From NCBI RefSeq assembly GCF_016653465.1, contig NZ_NHSQ01000068.1, forward strand, positions 1 to 64,000: DNA of 64,000 nt. The letters run 5' to 3'. The notes under the pieces were generated by a model. That model did no database searches and was not told the origin of the DNA. It worked only from the letters and a program-made list of their open reading frames with translations. This document shows, piece by piece, positions 18,096 through 28,000 of this stretch (its first letter is position 1; each line of letters begins with the position of its first letter). A program made the position numbers and the translations under genes. Origin of the DNA: Thiocystis minor (GTDB taxonomy: Bacteria; Pseudomonadota; Gammaproteobacteria; Chromatiales; Chromatiaceae).

Positions 18096-19871
18096 ATGTG
18101 CGGTATCTGTGGAGAGTTACGCTTCGACGGCATGCCGGCGAGCTTGGCGTCGATTCAGTCGATGATGGCCGAGCTGACCCGGCGCGGTCCGGATCACGGC
18201 GGCAGTTACAGCGATGGGGCGTTGGCCTTCGGACACCGACGGCTGTCGATCATCGACCTCTCGGTGCGCTCCAATCAGCCCATGGTGGATGCGGAACTCG
18301 GGCTGGCGCTGGTTTTCAACGGGACCATCTATAACTACCGCGCGCTCCGGCGTGAACTTGAGGAACAGGGTTATCGCTTCTTCTCCGAGGGCGACAGCGA
18401 GGTCATCCTTAAAGCCTGGCATGCCTGGGGAACCGGCTGCGTCGAGCGATTGCACGGCATGTTCGCCTTCGCGGTCTGGGACGCCAACCAGCGGGTGCTG
18501 TTTCTGGCGCGCGATCGCTTCGGAATCAAGCCGCTGTATTGGTCGGAGCAGGGTCGCGCACTGCGATTCGCCTCCAATCCGCAGACATTGCTGGCCGCAG
18601 GCGGGGTCGAGACGGCCATCGATCCGGTGGCGCTGCACAACCTTTTCACCCTACATGCCGTGGTGCCGGCGCCGCGCACCATCCTGCAAGGCGTGCGCAA
18701 GCTCGCCCCCGGTCACTGGCTGCGCCTGGACGCCAGCGGCGGCCGCACCGAACAGGCCTACTGGCATCTGTCGGCGACCCGCCCCGAGCGTCCGCCGAGC
18801 GAGTCCGAATGGCTGGAGTCGATCCACGACGCGCTGCGTCACGCGGTCAAGATCCGCAGCGAGGTGGCAGACGTGCCGGTGGGCGTGCTGCTGTCCGGCG
18901 GTCTGGACTCCAGTCTGCTGGTCGCGCTGCTGGCGGAGGCGGGCGTGGCGGACCTGCGGACCTTTTCGGTCGGCTTCGAGGATACGCCGGAGGAAGCGGG
19001 CAGCGAGTTCCAGTATTCGGATCTGGTCGTAGAACGGTACGGCACCCGTCATCGCAAGTTCCTGGTGCCGAATGCGCAGGTGCTGCAACGCCTGCCGGAG
19101 GCCATCGACGCCATGGCCGAGCCGATGTTCGGACAGGACGCGGTGGCCTTTTATCTGCTCGCCGAGCAGGTCGCGCGCGAGATCAAGGTGGTGCAGTCAG
19201 GACAGGGTGCCGATGAGGTCTTCGGCGGGTATTTTTGGTATCCGCGCATGCGCGACGAGACCGGGGGCAGTCGACTGGAGCGTTTCGCCAAGCACTATTT
19301 CGACCGTGACCACGCCGAATATCGGCGCCTGGTCACGGATGACTATGCCGGCGCGGACCATACCTCCGCCCTGATCGCGGAGCGCCTGGACGCGCCGGAC
19401 GCCGACGAGTTCATGGATGCGGTCCTGCGGCTCGATGTCACCACGCTGATCGTCGATGACCCGGTCAAGCGGGTCGACAACATGACCATGGCCTGGGGGC
19501 TGGAGGCGCGGGTGCCTTTCCTCGACCATCAACTGGTCGAACTGGCCGCCCGCTGTCCGCCAGAGTTGAAACTGCGCGAGGGCGGCAAGTATCCGCTCAA
19601 GGCGCTGGCGCGCGGTCTGCTGCCGGACGCCGTGATCGACCGGCCCAAGGGCTATTTCCCCATGCCGGCGCTCAAATATGTACGAGGACCCTTTCTGGAG
19701 CTGATGCGCGATACGCTCACTTCGCGCGCCAGCCGCGAGCGCGGTCTCTACCGTCAAGCCTATCTCGATCAACTGCTGGACGCGCCGGATCTGCACCACA
19801 CCCGCATCCAGGGCAACAAGCTCTGGCACCTGGCCCTGCTGGAACTCTGGTTGCAGCGGTATCTGGCTTGA
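18096..19871 (+). CDS. Asparagine-synthase-family amidotransferase, N-acetylglutaminylglutamine type
   Basis: 591 residues from the ATG at 18096 (GAGGA upstream). The catalytic Cys2 follows the initiator Met (MCGICGELRFDG). The N-terminal Ntn glutaminase domain contains RRGPDHGG, FGHRRLSIIDLS and FNGTIYNYRALR. The C-terminal ATP-pyrophosphatase domain has the PP-loop LLSGGLDSSLLVALL, and VDNMTMAWGLEARVPFLDH near the end. The overall text matches the amidotransferase that makes N-acetylglutaminylglutamine amide, a compatible solute, more than plain AsnB. Its usual partners (dipeptide synthetase and peptidase) are not adjacent. Plain asparagine synthesis remains possible. Confidence 0.8.
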   Translation: MCGICGELRFDGMPASLASIQSMMAELTRRGPDHGGSYSDGALAFGHRRLSIIDLSVRSNQPMVDAELGLALVFNGTIYNYRALRRELEEQGYRFFSEGDSEVILKAWHAWGTGCVERLHGMFAFAVWDANQRVLFLARDRFGIKPLYWSEQGRALRFASNPQTLLAAGGVETAIDPVALHNLFTLHAVVPAPRTILQGVRKLAPGHWLRLDASGGRTEQAYWHLSATRPERPPSESEWLESIHDALRHAVKIRSEVADVPVGVLLSGGLDSSLLVALLAEAGVADLRTFSVGFEDTPEEAGSEFQYSDLVVERYGTRHRKFLVPNAQVLQRLPEAIDAMAEPMFGQDAVAFYLLAEQVAREIKVVQSGQGADEVFGGYFWYPRMRDETGGSRLERFAKHYFDRDHAEYRRLVTDDYAGADHTSALIAERLDAPDADEFMDAVLRLDVTTLIVDDPVKRVDNMTMAWGLEARVPFLDHQLVELAARCPPELKLREGGKYPLKALARGLLPDAVIDRPKGYFPMPALKYVRGPFLELMRDTLTSRASRERGLYRQAYLDQLLDAPDLHHTRIQGNKLWHLALLELWLQRYLA

Positions 19872-19930
19872 AATGCCGGGGCGCGTCCCGATAGTCGTTG
19901 ATTATTGTCAATTCTTAACGAGGTGAAGCG

Positions 19931-20260
19931 ATGGATGTTTTGGAGCGCATCGGCGATCAGGTGAAGGGAAATCCGGTCGTGATCTACATGAAGGGTACCC
20001 CGCAGTTTCCGCAGTGCGGATTCTCCATGCGGGCCGCTGCGGCATTGCAGGAGTGCGGTCTTCCCTTTGCCTATGTCAACGTTTTGCAGGATCCCGAGAT
20101 TTTCGAGAACCTGCCGCGCTATGCCGATTGGCCGACCTTTCCGCAGATCTATATCGACGGCGAACTGGTTGGCGGGTGCGACATCACCCTTGAATTGCAT
20201 GCCAACGGGGAACTCAAAACCTTGATGGAGCAGGCGGTCGCCAAGACAGAGGAGGCTGGC

Positions 20261-20266
<6 letters not shown>
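19931..20266 (+). CDS. grxD: Monothiol glutaredoxin
   Basis: 111 residues. The CGFS active site is at residues 29-32 (GTPQFPQCGFSMRAAAALQE), preceded by VVIYMKGTP, with the glutathione-binding WPTFPQIYIDGELVGGCDI segment. It binds and transfers [2Fe-2S] clusters with glutathione in the cytoplasm. It is convergent with rnt, a common neighbour in gammaproteobacteria. Its stop lies at the left edge of repeat element B. Confidence 0.95.
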
Positions 20267-20489
<223 letters not shown>

Positions 20490-20492
20490 AGG

Positions 20493-21170
20493 TCAGCCTT
20501 CTTTCGACATCAAGGTCAAGACATCCGGGCTGTTCTCCCAGAAACGCACCGGATCGAGATCGTGCCAGCGGTTGACGATCATGCAGAAGAGGCGCGCGGT
20601 CTGTTCGGCGTCATAGATGGCCGAATGCGCCTCGCTGTTCTGCCAGTACAGCCCGGCCGCCCGCGCGGCCTTGGCCAACACCGTCTGACCGAACATCAGC
20701 CCGCTCAACGAGACCGTATCGAAGACGCTGAAGGCATGGAAGGGATTGCGCTTGAACCCGGTGCGTTCCACCGCCGCTTTCACGAAACCCAGGTCGAAAT
20801 GGGCATTGTGCCCCACCAGGATGGCGCGATTGCAGCCGGTCGATTTGACGGCCTTGCGAATCGGCGTGAGGATGCGGGTGAGTGCATCCTGTTCCGAGAT
20901 GGCGTCGCGGAAGGGGTGGTCCGGATCGATGCGATTGAACGCCAGCGCCCGTGGGTCGATCTCCGAGCCCACGAACGGCAGGACATGACAGGCGATCGGG
21001 GCCGATGGCTCTAGCCTTCCGTCCGGTTTCATGCGGATAATGACCGCGGCGATTTCAAGCAGGGCATGACGCTGGGCGTCGAAGCCCGCGGTCTCCACGT
21101 CGACGACCACCGGCAGAAAGCCACGAAAGCGCTGCGCGATACCATCAGGAATCTGTTCTTCATCATTCAT
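20493..21170 (-). CDS. rnt: Ribonuclease T
   Basis: 225 residues from the ATG at 21170 ([18 protein letters not shown]). DEDD-family exonuclease motifs: [11 protein letters not shown] (Exo I), [12 protein letters not shown] (Exo II) and [13 protein letters not shown] with H upstream (Exo III, DEDDh). It trims the 3' ends of tRNA CCA turnover products and stable RNAs. It is convergent with grxD. Confidence 0.93.
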   Translation of the reverse strand: MNDEEQIPDGIAQRFRGFLPVVVDVETAGFDAQRHALLEIAAVIIRMKPDGRLEPSAPIACHVLPFVGSEIDPRALAFNRIDPDHPFRDAISEQDALTRILTPIRKAVKSTGCNRAILVGHNAHFDLGFVKAAVERTGFKRNPFHAFSVFDTVSLSGLMFGQTVLAKAARAAGLYWQNSEAHSAIYDAEQTARLFCMIVNRWHDLDPVRFWENSPDVLTLMSKEG

Positions 21171-21303
21171 GGCGACAGCATAAGTGGGTGCGCGGCGAAT
21201 GCCAAACATTGACTGCGGATAGAGCGACTTTTCGTTCTTGATTGCCGGTTGTTTCGAGTAACGATTGCCATGGGGTCATGCTGGATTGAGCGATATCCGC
21301 GTC

Positions 21304-22191
21304 ATGAGGGTTTTCCGGCACTGGGTTGTCTGGAGCGTCGTCCTTTGGGCGTTCCTGCTGAGCGGCCCGGCAGTGGGAGAGGTTGGGCGCGCGGCGCACG
21401 GGCTTCTCTATCAGATCAGTTCGCCGACGGCAGCGGTTTCCAGCGTTTTGTTCGGGACGATCCATAGCGAGGATCCCCGTGCGACCGAACTTCCTCCGCC
21501 GGTCCGGGCGGCCTTCGATGATTGCTCCGGCGTTGCGCTGGAGGTGATTCCCGACGCGGCGGCGATCATCAAGGCCATGGTCACCATGACCTATACCGAC
21601 GGCCGTACCCTGCATGAGGTGCTTCCGCCCGATCTTTACCCCCAGACAGCCGCGGCGCTCGCCGACATCGGGATGTCCGAGGATGCGTTCAAGGATTTCA
21701 AGCCCTGGGCGGTGATGACCCTGCTGAGTACCCCGCCGACCGAGACGGGGCATTTCCTGGATATCATGCTGTATCGCGCCGCGCTCGAATCGGGCAGACC
21801 CGTTCAGGGATTGGAAACGATGGAAGAGCAGCTTGCCGTCTTCGACGGGATGAGCGAAGCCGATCAGATCGGTCTGTTGCGCGAGACCCTGAAATCCAGA
21901 AGTCAGTTGCCGATCATGTTCGAGCAATTGATGCAGGTCTATCTGGAACGCGATCTTGGACGTCTGGTCGATCTCAGCGAGTCCTCTCTCCAGGGCGGCG
22001 ATCCCCGGCTGGCGGAGCTGTTCCGGGAAGTCGTGATCGACGCGCGCAATCGGCGGATGGTGGAGCGCATGCGGCCACTGCTGGATCGGGGCGGATGGTT
22101 CATCGCCATCGGCGCCTTGCATCTGCCGGGGGATGCGGGAGTCATCGCGTTGCTTCGGCGCCTTGGGTACGGGGTGTCGGTCCTGTATTGA
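21304..22191 (+). CDS. TraB/GumN family protein
   Basis: 295 residues from the ATG at 21304. An N-terminal hydrophobic segment (RHWVVWSVVLWAFLLSGPAV) looks like a signal peptide. The family motifs are VLFGTIHSEDPR near the N-terminus and FIAIGALHLPGDAGVIALL near the end. These two metal-binding-type histidine motifs define the TraB/GumN (Tiki-like) fold. The enzymatic role in bacteria is unproven; relatives are proposed metalloproteases. It lies upstream of mlaA without clear coupling. Confidence 0.85.
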   Translation: MRVFRHWVVWSVVLWAFLLSGPAVGEVGRAAHGLLYQISSPTAAVSSVLFGTIHSEDPRATELPPPVRAAFDDCSGVALEVIPDAAAIIKAMVTMTYTDGRTLHEVLPPDLYPQTAAALADIGMSEDAFKDFKPWAVMTLLSTPPTETGHFLDIMLYRAALESGRPVQGLETMEEQLAVFDGMSEADQIGLLRETLKSRSQLPIMFEQLMQVYLERDLGRLVDLSESSLQGGDPRLAELFREVVIDARNRRMVERMRPLLDRGGWFIAIGALHLPGDAGVIALLRRLGYGVSVLY

Positions 22192-22310
22192 GTCCGTTGT
22201 CGGGCAGGTCCATTATGATCCGATCAGGCTAGCCTCCGGGAGCGGCTAGCACTGTGATAGCATTTCACAACTCCACTGGGAAAAAGAAACTACCAATGAA
22301 GGGTGTCGAA

Positions 22311-23090
22311 ATGGACGCATTCCGGTTGGGCTGGTTGGGGGTGTTGTGCTCGACCCTCTTGACCGGCGGTTGTGCCACGAATCCAGACCGGGTGGTGGAT
22401 CCGCGCGATCCACTGGAGCCGTTCAACCGGGCGGTCTACCGATTTAACTCCGATTTCGACAAGGCGTTTCTGCAACCTGTCGCCAAGGGCTACCAAGCGA
22501 TTACGCCCGAGCCGGTTGATCGCGGCGTCACCAATTTCTTTCATAACATCGCCGATGTGACCTCGGCGGTGAATAATGTCCTGCAGTTCAAAATGTCGCG
22601 GGCGGGGAGCGATGTGGGACGACTCTTCATCAACTCCACGATCGGAGTGCTGGGGATTTTCGACGTGGCCACCAATGTGGGCCTGCCGAGCTACAAGGAA
22701 GATTTTGGCCAGACGCTCGGTTACTGGGGGCTTGAATCGGGCGCCTTTCTGATGTTGCCCATCCTGGGGCCGAGCAGCATGCGCGATACCATCGGTCTGG
22801 CCGGCGACGTGTTCACGGACCCACTGATTAACATCCGGGAGGATCATATCTACTGGAGTCTGTTGGGTCTGCAGTTCGTCGATCGCCGCGCCGAATATCT
22901 CACCGCCGGTCAGATCCTGGAAGATGCCGCGCTGGATTCTTATGGCTTTCTGCGCGATGCCTATCTACAACGCCGACTCAACCTGGTCCATGACGGCAAT
23001 CCGCCCTCGGTGGAAGGTCAGGAAGATTTTTGGGACGAGATCGATTTCGACTCCAACGGCAAGACGGACCAGGACATTCCGACTTCCTGA
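22311..23090 (+). CDS. mlaA: Phospholipid-binding lipoprotein MlaA (VacJ)
   Basis: 259 residues from 22311 (AAGGG upstream); an ATG at 22296 is possible. A lipoprotein signal with lipobox LTGGC puts it in the outer membrane. Family blocks are DPLEPFNRAVYRFNSDFDKA, GVTNFFHNI, VGRLFINSTIGVLGIFDVA, DFGQTLGYWGLESGAFLMLP and LGPSSMRDTIG. It removes misplaced phospholipids from the outer leaflet and passes them to the Mla system. The other mla genes are not in this window. Confidence 0.93.
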   Translation: MDAFRLGWLGVLCSTLLTGGCATNPDRVVDPRDPLEPFNRAVYRFNSDFDKAFLQPVAKGYQAITPEPVDRGVTNFFHNIADVTSAVNNVLQFKMSRAGSDVGRLFINSTIGVLGIFDVATNVGLPSYKEDFGQTLGYWGLESGAFLMLPILGPSSMRDTIGLAGDVFTDPLINIREDHIYWSLLGLQFVDRRAEYLTAGQILEDAALDSYGFLRDAYLQRRLNLVHDGNPPSVEGQEDFWDEIDFDSNGKTDQDIPTS

Positions 23091-23200
23091 GGGTCGCCGT
23101 TTCAGGCGCGTCTCGCCCGCCAATGTTTCGATTATGTTGCAATTAACTCTCAATTTGATTGGAAGGGTGGCCAAACGCGCCCCTCGCCCTGTAAAATAGC

Positions 23201-23224
23201 CCTTCGGATCGAAGACGAAGGGTC
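23201..23224 (+). terminator. Possible terminator between mlaA and rlpA
   Basis: CCCTTCG and CGAAGGG can form a short hairpin with a 9-nt loop, followed by TCCTT rather than a strong T run. This is a weak candidate only. Confidence 0.3.
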
Positions 23225-23271
23225 CTTCCGAGGCGCCCATACACCACAACGAGACTACAAGAGGAAGCGTT

Positions 23272-23712
23272 TTGGTTAAACGACGCAGATGGCTATCCCC
23301 GTTTCTACTGACACTTTCAATTCTGCCGACGACGCAGACGCAGGCAGTCGTCACCGAAGGTACCGCCTCCTATTACGCGGATCGTTTCAATGGCCGCAAG
23401 ACCGCCAGTGGAGCAAGGTTCAACACGAACGCCCTGACTGCGGCGCACAAGACCTTGAGTTTTGGCACCAAGGTGATGGTGACTAACAAGGCCAATGGCC
23501 GCTCGGTCGAAGTCACCATCAATGATCGCGGCCCCTACGCCCATGGCCGCATGATTGACCTCTCCAAGGGCGCAGCCAGGGAAATTGGTATGCTTGGCAG
23601 CGGAACCGCACGGGTTGAACTCCAGGTGGTGGAGGCCGCTAACGAGAGTAGTTTCTCGCGTTCGGGAATACCCACCGATGTGGCCCAAACAATGATGATG
23701 GAACTGTTTTAA
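23272..23712 (+). CDS. rlpA: RlpA-like septal ring lytic transglycosylase
   Basis: 146 residues from a TTG start with GAGGA about 7 nt upstream. A signal peptide (LSPFLLTLSILPTTQTQA) precedes a double-psi beta-barrel: EGTASYYADRFNGRKTASG, HKTLSFGTKVMVTN and VTINDRGPYAHGRMIDLSKG. RlpA cleaves naked peptidoglycan glycans. This version is short, lacks a SPOR domain and a lipobox cysteine, and so is predicted to be periplasmic. Confidence 0.85.
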   Translation: MVKRRRWLSPFLLTLSILPTTQTQAVVTEGTASYYADRFNGRKTASGARFNTNALTAAHKTLSFGTKVMVTNKANGRSVEVTINDRGPYAHGRMIDLSKGAAREIGMLGSGTARVELQVVEAANESSFSRSGIPTDVAQTMMMELF

Positions 23713-23793
23713 ACTGCGACCGGCATGGCATGCATCCTCTGCCGAGCGATCGCGAGGTAAAACGATGCGTGTCATTCCGGATGCGGTTTCGGT

Positions 23794-24507
23794 TCAGGCT
23801 TCCCGGAGCGTGAAGCGCGCGAAACGCCCGCTCTCGATGTCTCCGGCGAGTTCTCGTAGCGGAAAGCGGAGATTAGGAAGATTTCGATCCAGTGCGTGCT
23901 GGGTGTCGCAGCCCTGTAAGGCGTAGTTTTTGACGCCGACATCCGCGAGGGCATGCGCGATGGCGGCGACCTCCGGCGGTGTCCAGTCGGGCATGACCGT
24001 GGTGCGGACCTCCAGCGCAATCCCCGACTCCAGCAGCCGCGACAGACTCTCCCAGGCCGGTTTCCCCGAGCCTTCGACCCCCGTTATCCGGTCATAGTCC
24101 TCAGGGAGCGCCTTGATGTCCAGGCCCACCCAATCCAGCAGGGGCAACAGACGGCGCAGACGTTCGGGATAGGCTCCGCTTGTATGTAACCCGATCTTGA
24201 AGCCCAGCCCCCGCGCCTCGGACATCGCCGACGAAAGCGCCTGTTGAGCGGTCGGTTCTCCGCCACTGAACACCACCGCATCGAGCAATCCCCGTCGCTG
24301 AGTCAGAAACTGGATCACTTCGCGCCAATCAATGACAGTGTTCGCGTCGGGATCGAGCAAGTCGCGGTTATGGCAGTAACGACAGCGCCAGGGGCAGCCC
24401 TGACAGAAGATCACGGCGGCCAGCTCGCCTGGATAATCGATGGTCGTCAGCCGGGTGAGTCCGCCGATTCGCAGGGATTCGGCATCGACAGTCGGTGCCG
24501 CGTTCAT
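23794..24507 (-). CDS. nrdG: Anaerobic ribonucleotide reductase activating protein
   Basis: 237 residues from the ATG at 24507 (MNAAPTVDAESLRIGGL). This radical-SAM protein has the cluster CxxxCxxC within FCQGCPWRCRYCHN, followed by VVFSGGEPTAQ. It resembles the NrdG2 subgroup (TIGR02495). It generates the glycyl radical on NrdD using S-adenosylmethionine. It lies downstream of nrdD on the same strand, about 315 bp after the small glycyl-radical ORF, with a repeat between them. Confidence 0.9.
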   Translation of the reverse strand: MNAAPTVDAESLRIGGLTRLTTIDYPGELAAVIFCQGCPWRCRYCHNRDLLDPDANTVIDWREVIQFLTQRRGLLDAVVFSGGEPTAQQALSSAMSEARGLGFKIGLHTSGAYPERLRRLLPLLDWVGLDIKALPEDYDRITGVEGSGKPAWESLSRLLESGIALEVRTTVMPDWTPPEVAAIAHALADVGVKNYALQGCDTQHALDRNLPNLRFPLRELAGDIESGRFARFTLREA

Positions 24508-24629
24508 ACTTGATCGGTGCCTGAGCACAACGTCATGAATGTTGAAAAAGTGTTCATCAATTGTTCCCGCTGTGAGCAGTGCCGTTCGCCGCAGACCCCA
24601 TCATGCTCTGCGGCGAACGCCTTTCACTG

Positions 24630-24780
24630 AACCACAGATGAACACAGATACACACAAATTGAAGCACATCAGCGCATCGAACACCGCCGGTCTCTAGATG
24701 CGTCGAGGATGTGGTGGCGCGGAGGTGGGGCGTCCTTAATCAAGGATGAATCTGTGTGGATCGGTGTCCATCCGTGGTTC
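24630..24780. repeat. REP-like inverted repeat (ACCACAGATG ends)
   Basis: AACCACAGATGAACACAGAT at 24630-24649 is imperfectly mirrored by a CTGTGTGGATCGGTGTCC, CCGTGGTTC segment at 24751-24780. This sequence type is a widely dispersed intergenic repeat in many bacteria. It occupies most of the gap between nrdG and the small nrdD ORF. Confidence 0.6.
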
Positions 24781-24823
24781 TCTTCATCGTTCGACCGATC
24801 AGGAAGTCATTGATGGACAGTGA

Positions 24824-25012
24824 CTAAGCGGCGAGCTGGTCCACGCGACGCGGTGCGACTTCCGGTTGCTCCGAGAAATAACAACGCTCCGCATGTTCGG
24901 CACGCTTACCATTGTTGAACGCGGAAACCGGGCGGTGATAACCCATAACGCGGGTCCACACTTCGCAAGGCGTGCGTTCCTCGGTCTTGAGTTCGATGCG
25001 TGCGTCGTTCAT
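24824..25012 (-). CDS. nrdD: Separate C-terminal glycyl-radical domain of class III ribonucleotide reductase
   Basis: 62 residues (MNDARIELKTEERTPCEVWT) with AGGAG about 8 nt before the ATG. The sequence RVMGYHRPVSAFNNGKRAEH is the glycyl-radical tail that normally ends NrdD; the Gly of RVMGY is the expected radical site. It lies in the same frame as the 1003-residue NrdD upstream, from which it is separated by a TAA at 25046-25048 and 11 further sense codons. The large protein stops just after its zinc-finger (CPIH...CPIC), exactly where this domain would follow. It is either a split enzyme or a readthrough-joined protein. Confidence 0.85.
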   Translation of the reverse strand: MNDARIELKTEERTPCEVWTRVMGYHRPVSAFNNGKRAEHAERCYFSEQPEVAPRRVDQLAA

Positions 25013-25045
25013 GTTGTCGCTCTCCTGATAAATCATTGGATGGAT

Positions 25046-28000
25046 TTAATCGGCGCTGGTTCGTGCCGAGTCTTTACGCTCGGCGACGGCGCGATCATGT
25101 TCGGTCTGCTTGCGGGCGATGACTTCCCGGTCGCAGATCGGGCAGAAAGGATGTTCGCCGGCGATATAGCCGTGTATGGGACAGATCGAGAACACCGGCG
25201 TGACCGTGATATAGGGCAGGCGGAAGTTCTCCAGCGAGCGGCGCACCAGCCGTTTGCAGGCGTCCGTGGACGAAACCTGCTCGCTCATATAGAGGTGCAG
25301 CACGGTGCCGCCGGTATACTTGCTCTGCAACGCCTCCTGCATGGCAAGCGCCTCGAAGGGATCGTCCGTATAGCCCACCGGCAACTGCGAACTGTTGGTG
25401 TAGTAAGGCGTCTGGGCGGTGCCAGCCTGGAGGATGCCGGGAAAACGCTTCTGGTCCTCCCGCGCGAACCGGTACGTCGTCCCCTCGGCGGGCGTGGCCT
25501 CCAGGTTGTACATACTCCCGGTGGCCTCCTGAAACTCCACCATCCGTGCGCGCACATGATCGAGCAGTCGGCAGGCCATCTGATGGCCGCGCGTCGTCGT
25601 GATGTCCTCGGCGTCGTTGGTGAAGTTGCGGATCATCTCGTTGATCCCGTTCACGCCGATGGTCGAGAAATGATTGCGCAGGGTGCCTAGATAGCGTTTG
25701 GTATAGGGAAAAAGCCCGGCATCCATGTGCCGCTGGATGACCTTGCGCTTGATCTCCAGACTGTTGCGCGCCAGGTTCAGAAGTGCGTCGAGCCGCGCCA
25801 GCAGACCCGGTTCGTCGCCGCGATGGGTGAAGCCAAGCCGCGCGCAGTTGATCGTGACCACGCCCAGCGAGCCGGTCTGCTCCGCCGAGCCGAAGAGGCC
25901 GTTGCCGCGCTTGAGCAATTCGCGCAGATCCAGTTGCAACCGGCAGCACATGGAACGGACCATGTTCGGGGTCAGTTCGGAGTTGAGAAAATTCTGGAAA
26001 TAGGGGAGGCCATATTTGGCCGTCATTTCAAAGAGATGATCCGCGTTTTCGCTCTCCCAGGGGAAATCGTGGGTGATGTTGTAGGTCGGGATCGGGAAGG
26101 TGAAGATCCGGCCCTTGGCATCGCCCTCGGTCATGACTTCGATATAGGCGCGGTTGATCAGGTCCATCTCGGCCTGAAGCTCGCCATAGGTAAAGGACTG
26201 CTCCACGCCCGCGATCACCGGCACCTGCTCGCGCAGATCCTCGGGGCAGACCCAATCGAAGGTCAGATTGGTGAAGGGGGTGTTGCCGGTGATGAAGGTC
26301 TTGCCATGGCGACGCGCGACGAAGGTGCCGTTGCGGGTTGTCGGACACCAGACCTTGCCCTTGTAAGGCCGGCGCTCGATGAGCTGGATATAGGTCTCGC
26401 GGTTGCGGATCAGGTTCAGAACATGAACGCCCGAATCCTTGCGTGTATAAACGCTGCTGCCGTAACCGGCGAGCACGCAGAGTTCCTGTAGCGCGTCGAG
26501 ATTGTCGCGATCATTGGTGTAGATCCGGATGCGCCCGCTAGGTTCGATACTGCCGTCGCCCTTGATATAGGTATCCAGGAAGAGACGGATCTGGCGGGCG
26601 GACAGGGTCCGGATGATGTCGGGCACGCATTTGCGTTCCGTGTAGCTCAGAACGAACTCACTGCCTTCCTTGTTTAGCCGATAGCGATAGACGGGGAAAT
26701 TCGCATAGGTTCCGGTCTGCTCGCGAAGGTGGAAGCTGAAGCCAAGCTCATGCAGCACCCATTCGATCTCGGCCGCGTTTTCCGCATGGCCGCTCGACTG
26801 GAAGAGACTGACCCGCCGCCGATCGGCATGGAAATCGAAGTTGCCTTCCGCCACCACCCAGGCCAGCAGCATGACGATCCGATCGTCGATCTCGGTCACC
26901 GACGTGGTTTCCCAGGCATTGGGAACGATGATCGGGGACTTGAGTTCGGCAACCTGCTCGATGTCTTCCAGTACCCAGCGATCCTCCGAGTTGAAGACCT
27001 TGCGCAAGACCTTGTGGCCCGGCGTGATCCATTGTTCCTGCGTGCGATTGCGCAGCACGTACATGTCGCCGTCGAAGTCGTAGGCATTCAGCGCCAGCGG
27101 TTTGAGATATTCCAGACGGTTGTTGCGCCAGTCAAAGGTGGCGATACGCTCACCCGAGGCGATCTGGTCGTAGCGCTTCCAGCCATGCTCGGTCAGGCAC
27201 TCGGTCTCATCATCGACGCATTGGCAGCCCCACCGCGACGGCACATTCAGGTTATAGATGAGTTCCTGAATCGCCTGCTTGACATGGCGATAATCCAGTC
27301 CGTCGATGCGGACGAAAGGTGCCATGTAGGTATCGAAGCTCGAAAACGCCTGGGCGCCGGCCCATTCGTTCTGCAGGGTGCCAAGGAAGTTGACGATCTG
27401 TCCGATGGCCGAGGACATGTGCTTGGGCGGTCCCGCCTCGACCTTGCCCGGCACCCCATTCAGACCCTCGTTGAGCAGGGTGCGCAGCGACCAGCCGGCG
27501 CAATAGCCGGCGAGCATGTCCAGGTCATGGATATGATAATCGCCCTCGCGATGGGCCTCGCCGATCTCGGGCGGATAGACATGATTCAGCCAGTAGTTGG
27601 CGATCACCTTGCCCGAGGTGTTGAGAATCAACCCGCCCAGCGAATAGCCCTGGTTGGCGTTGGCCGCGACCCGCCAGTCCGAGCGGTCGAGATACTCATC
27701 GATCGAGGCGCCGACATCCACCAGGGTGCGGTGGTCGGTGCGCAGTTTGTGATGCTGCTCGCGATAGACGATGTAGGAGCGGGCGGTGCCGAAGTGGTTG
27801 GCGCTGATCAGCGTCTGCTCCACCACGTCCTGAATGCCCTCGATGTCCGGCAGGCGTCCGTCGCTAAAGCGGTGAGCCAGCACTTTGATGACCTGGGCCG
27901 TCAACAATCCGGCCTCTAAAGGACCGAACTCGCCACTGGCCTGACCGGCGCGCAGAATCGCCGACTCGATCTTGGCGGCGTCGAAGCGAACCTCGACCCC

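Noticed and set aside
25046-25048. TAA in nrdD as a recoded selenocysteine or pyrrolysine codon
   Set aside because: TAA is not a known recoding codon for either, and the following ORF has its own AGGAG and ATG. A split gene is simpler, though readthrough is not excluded.
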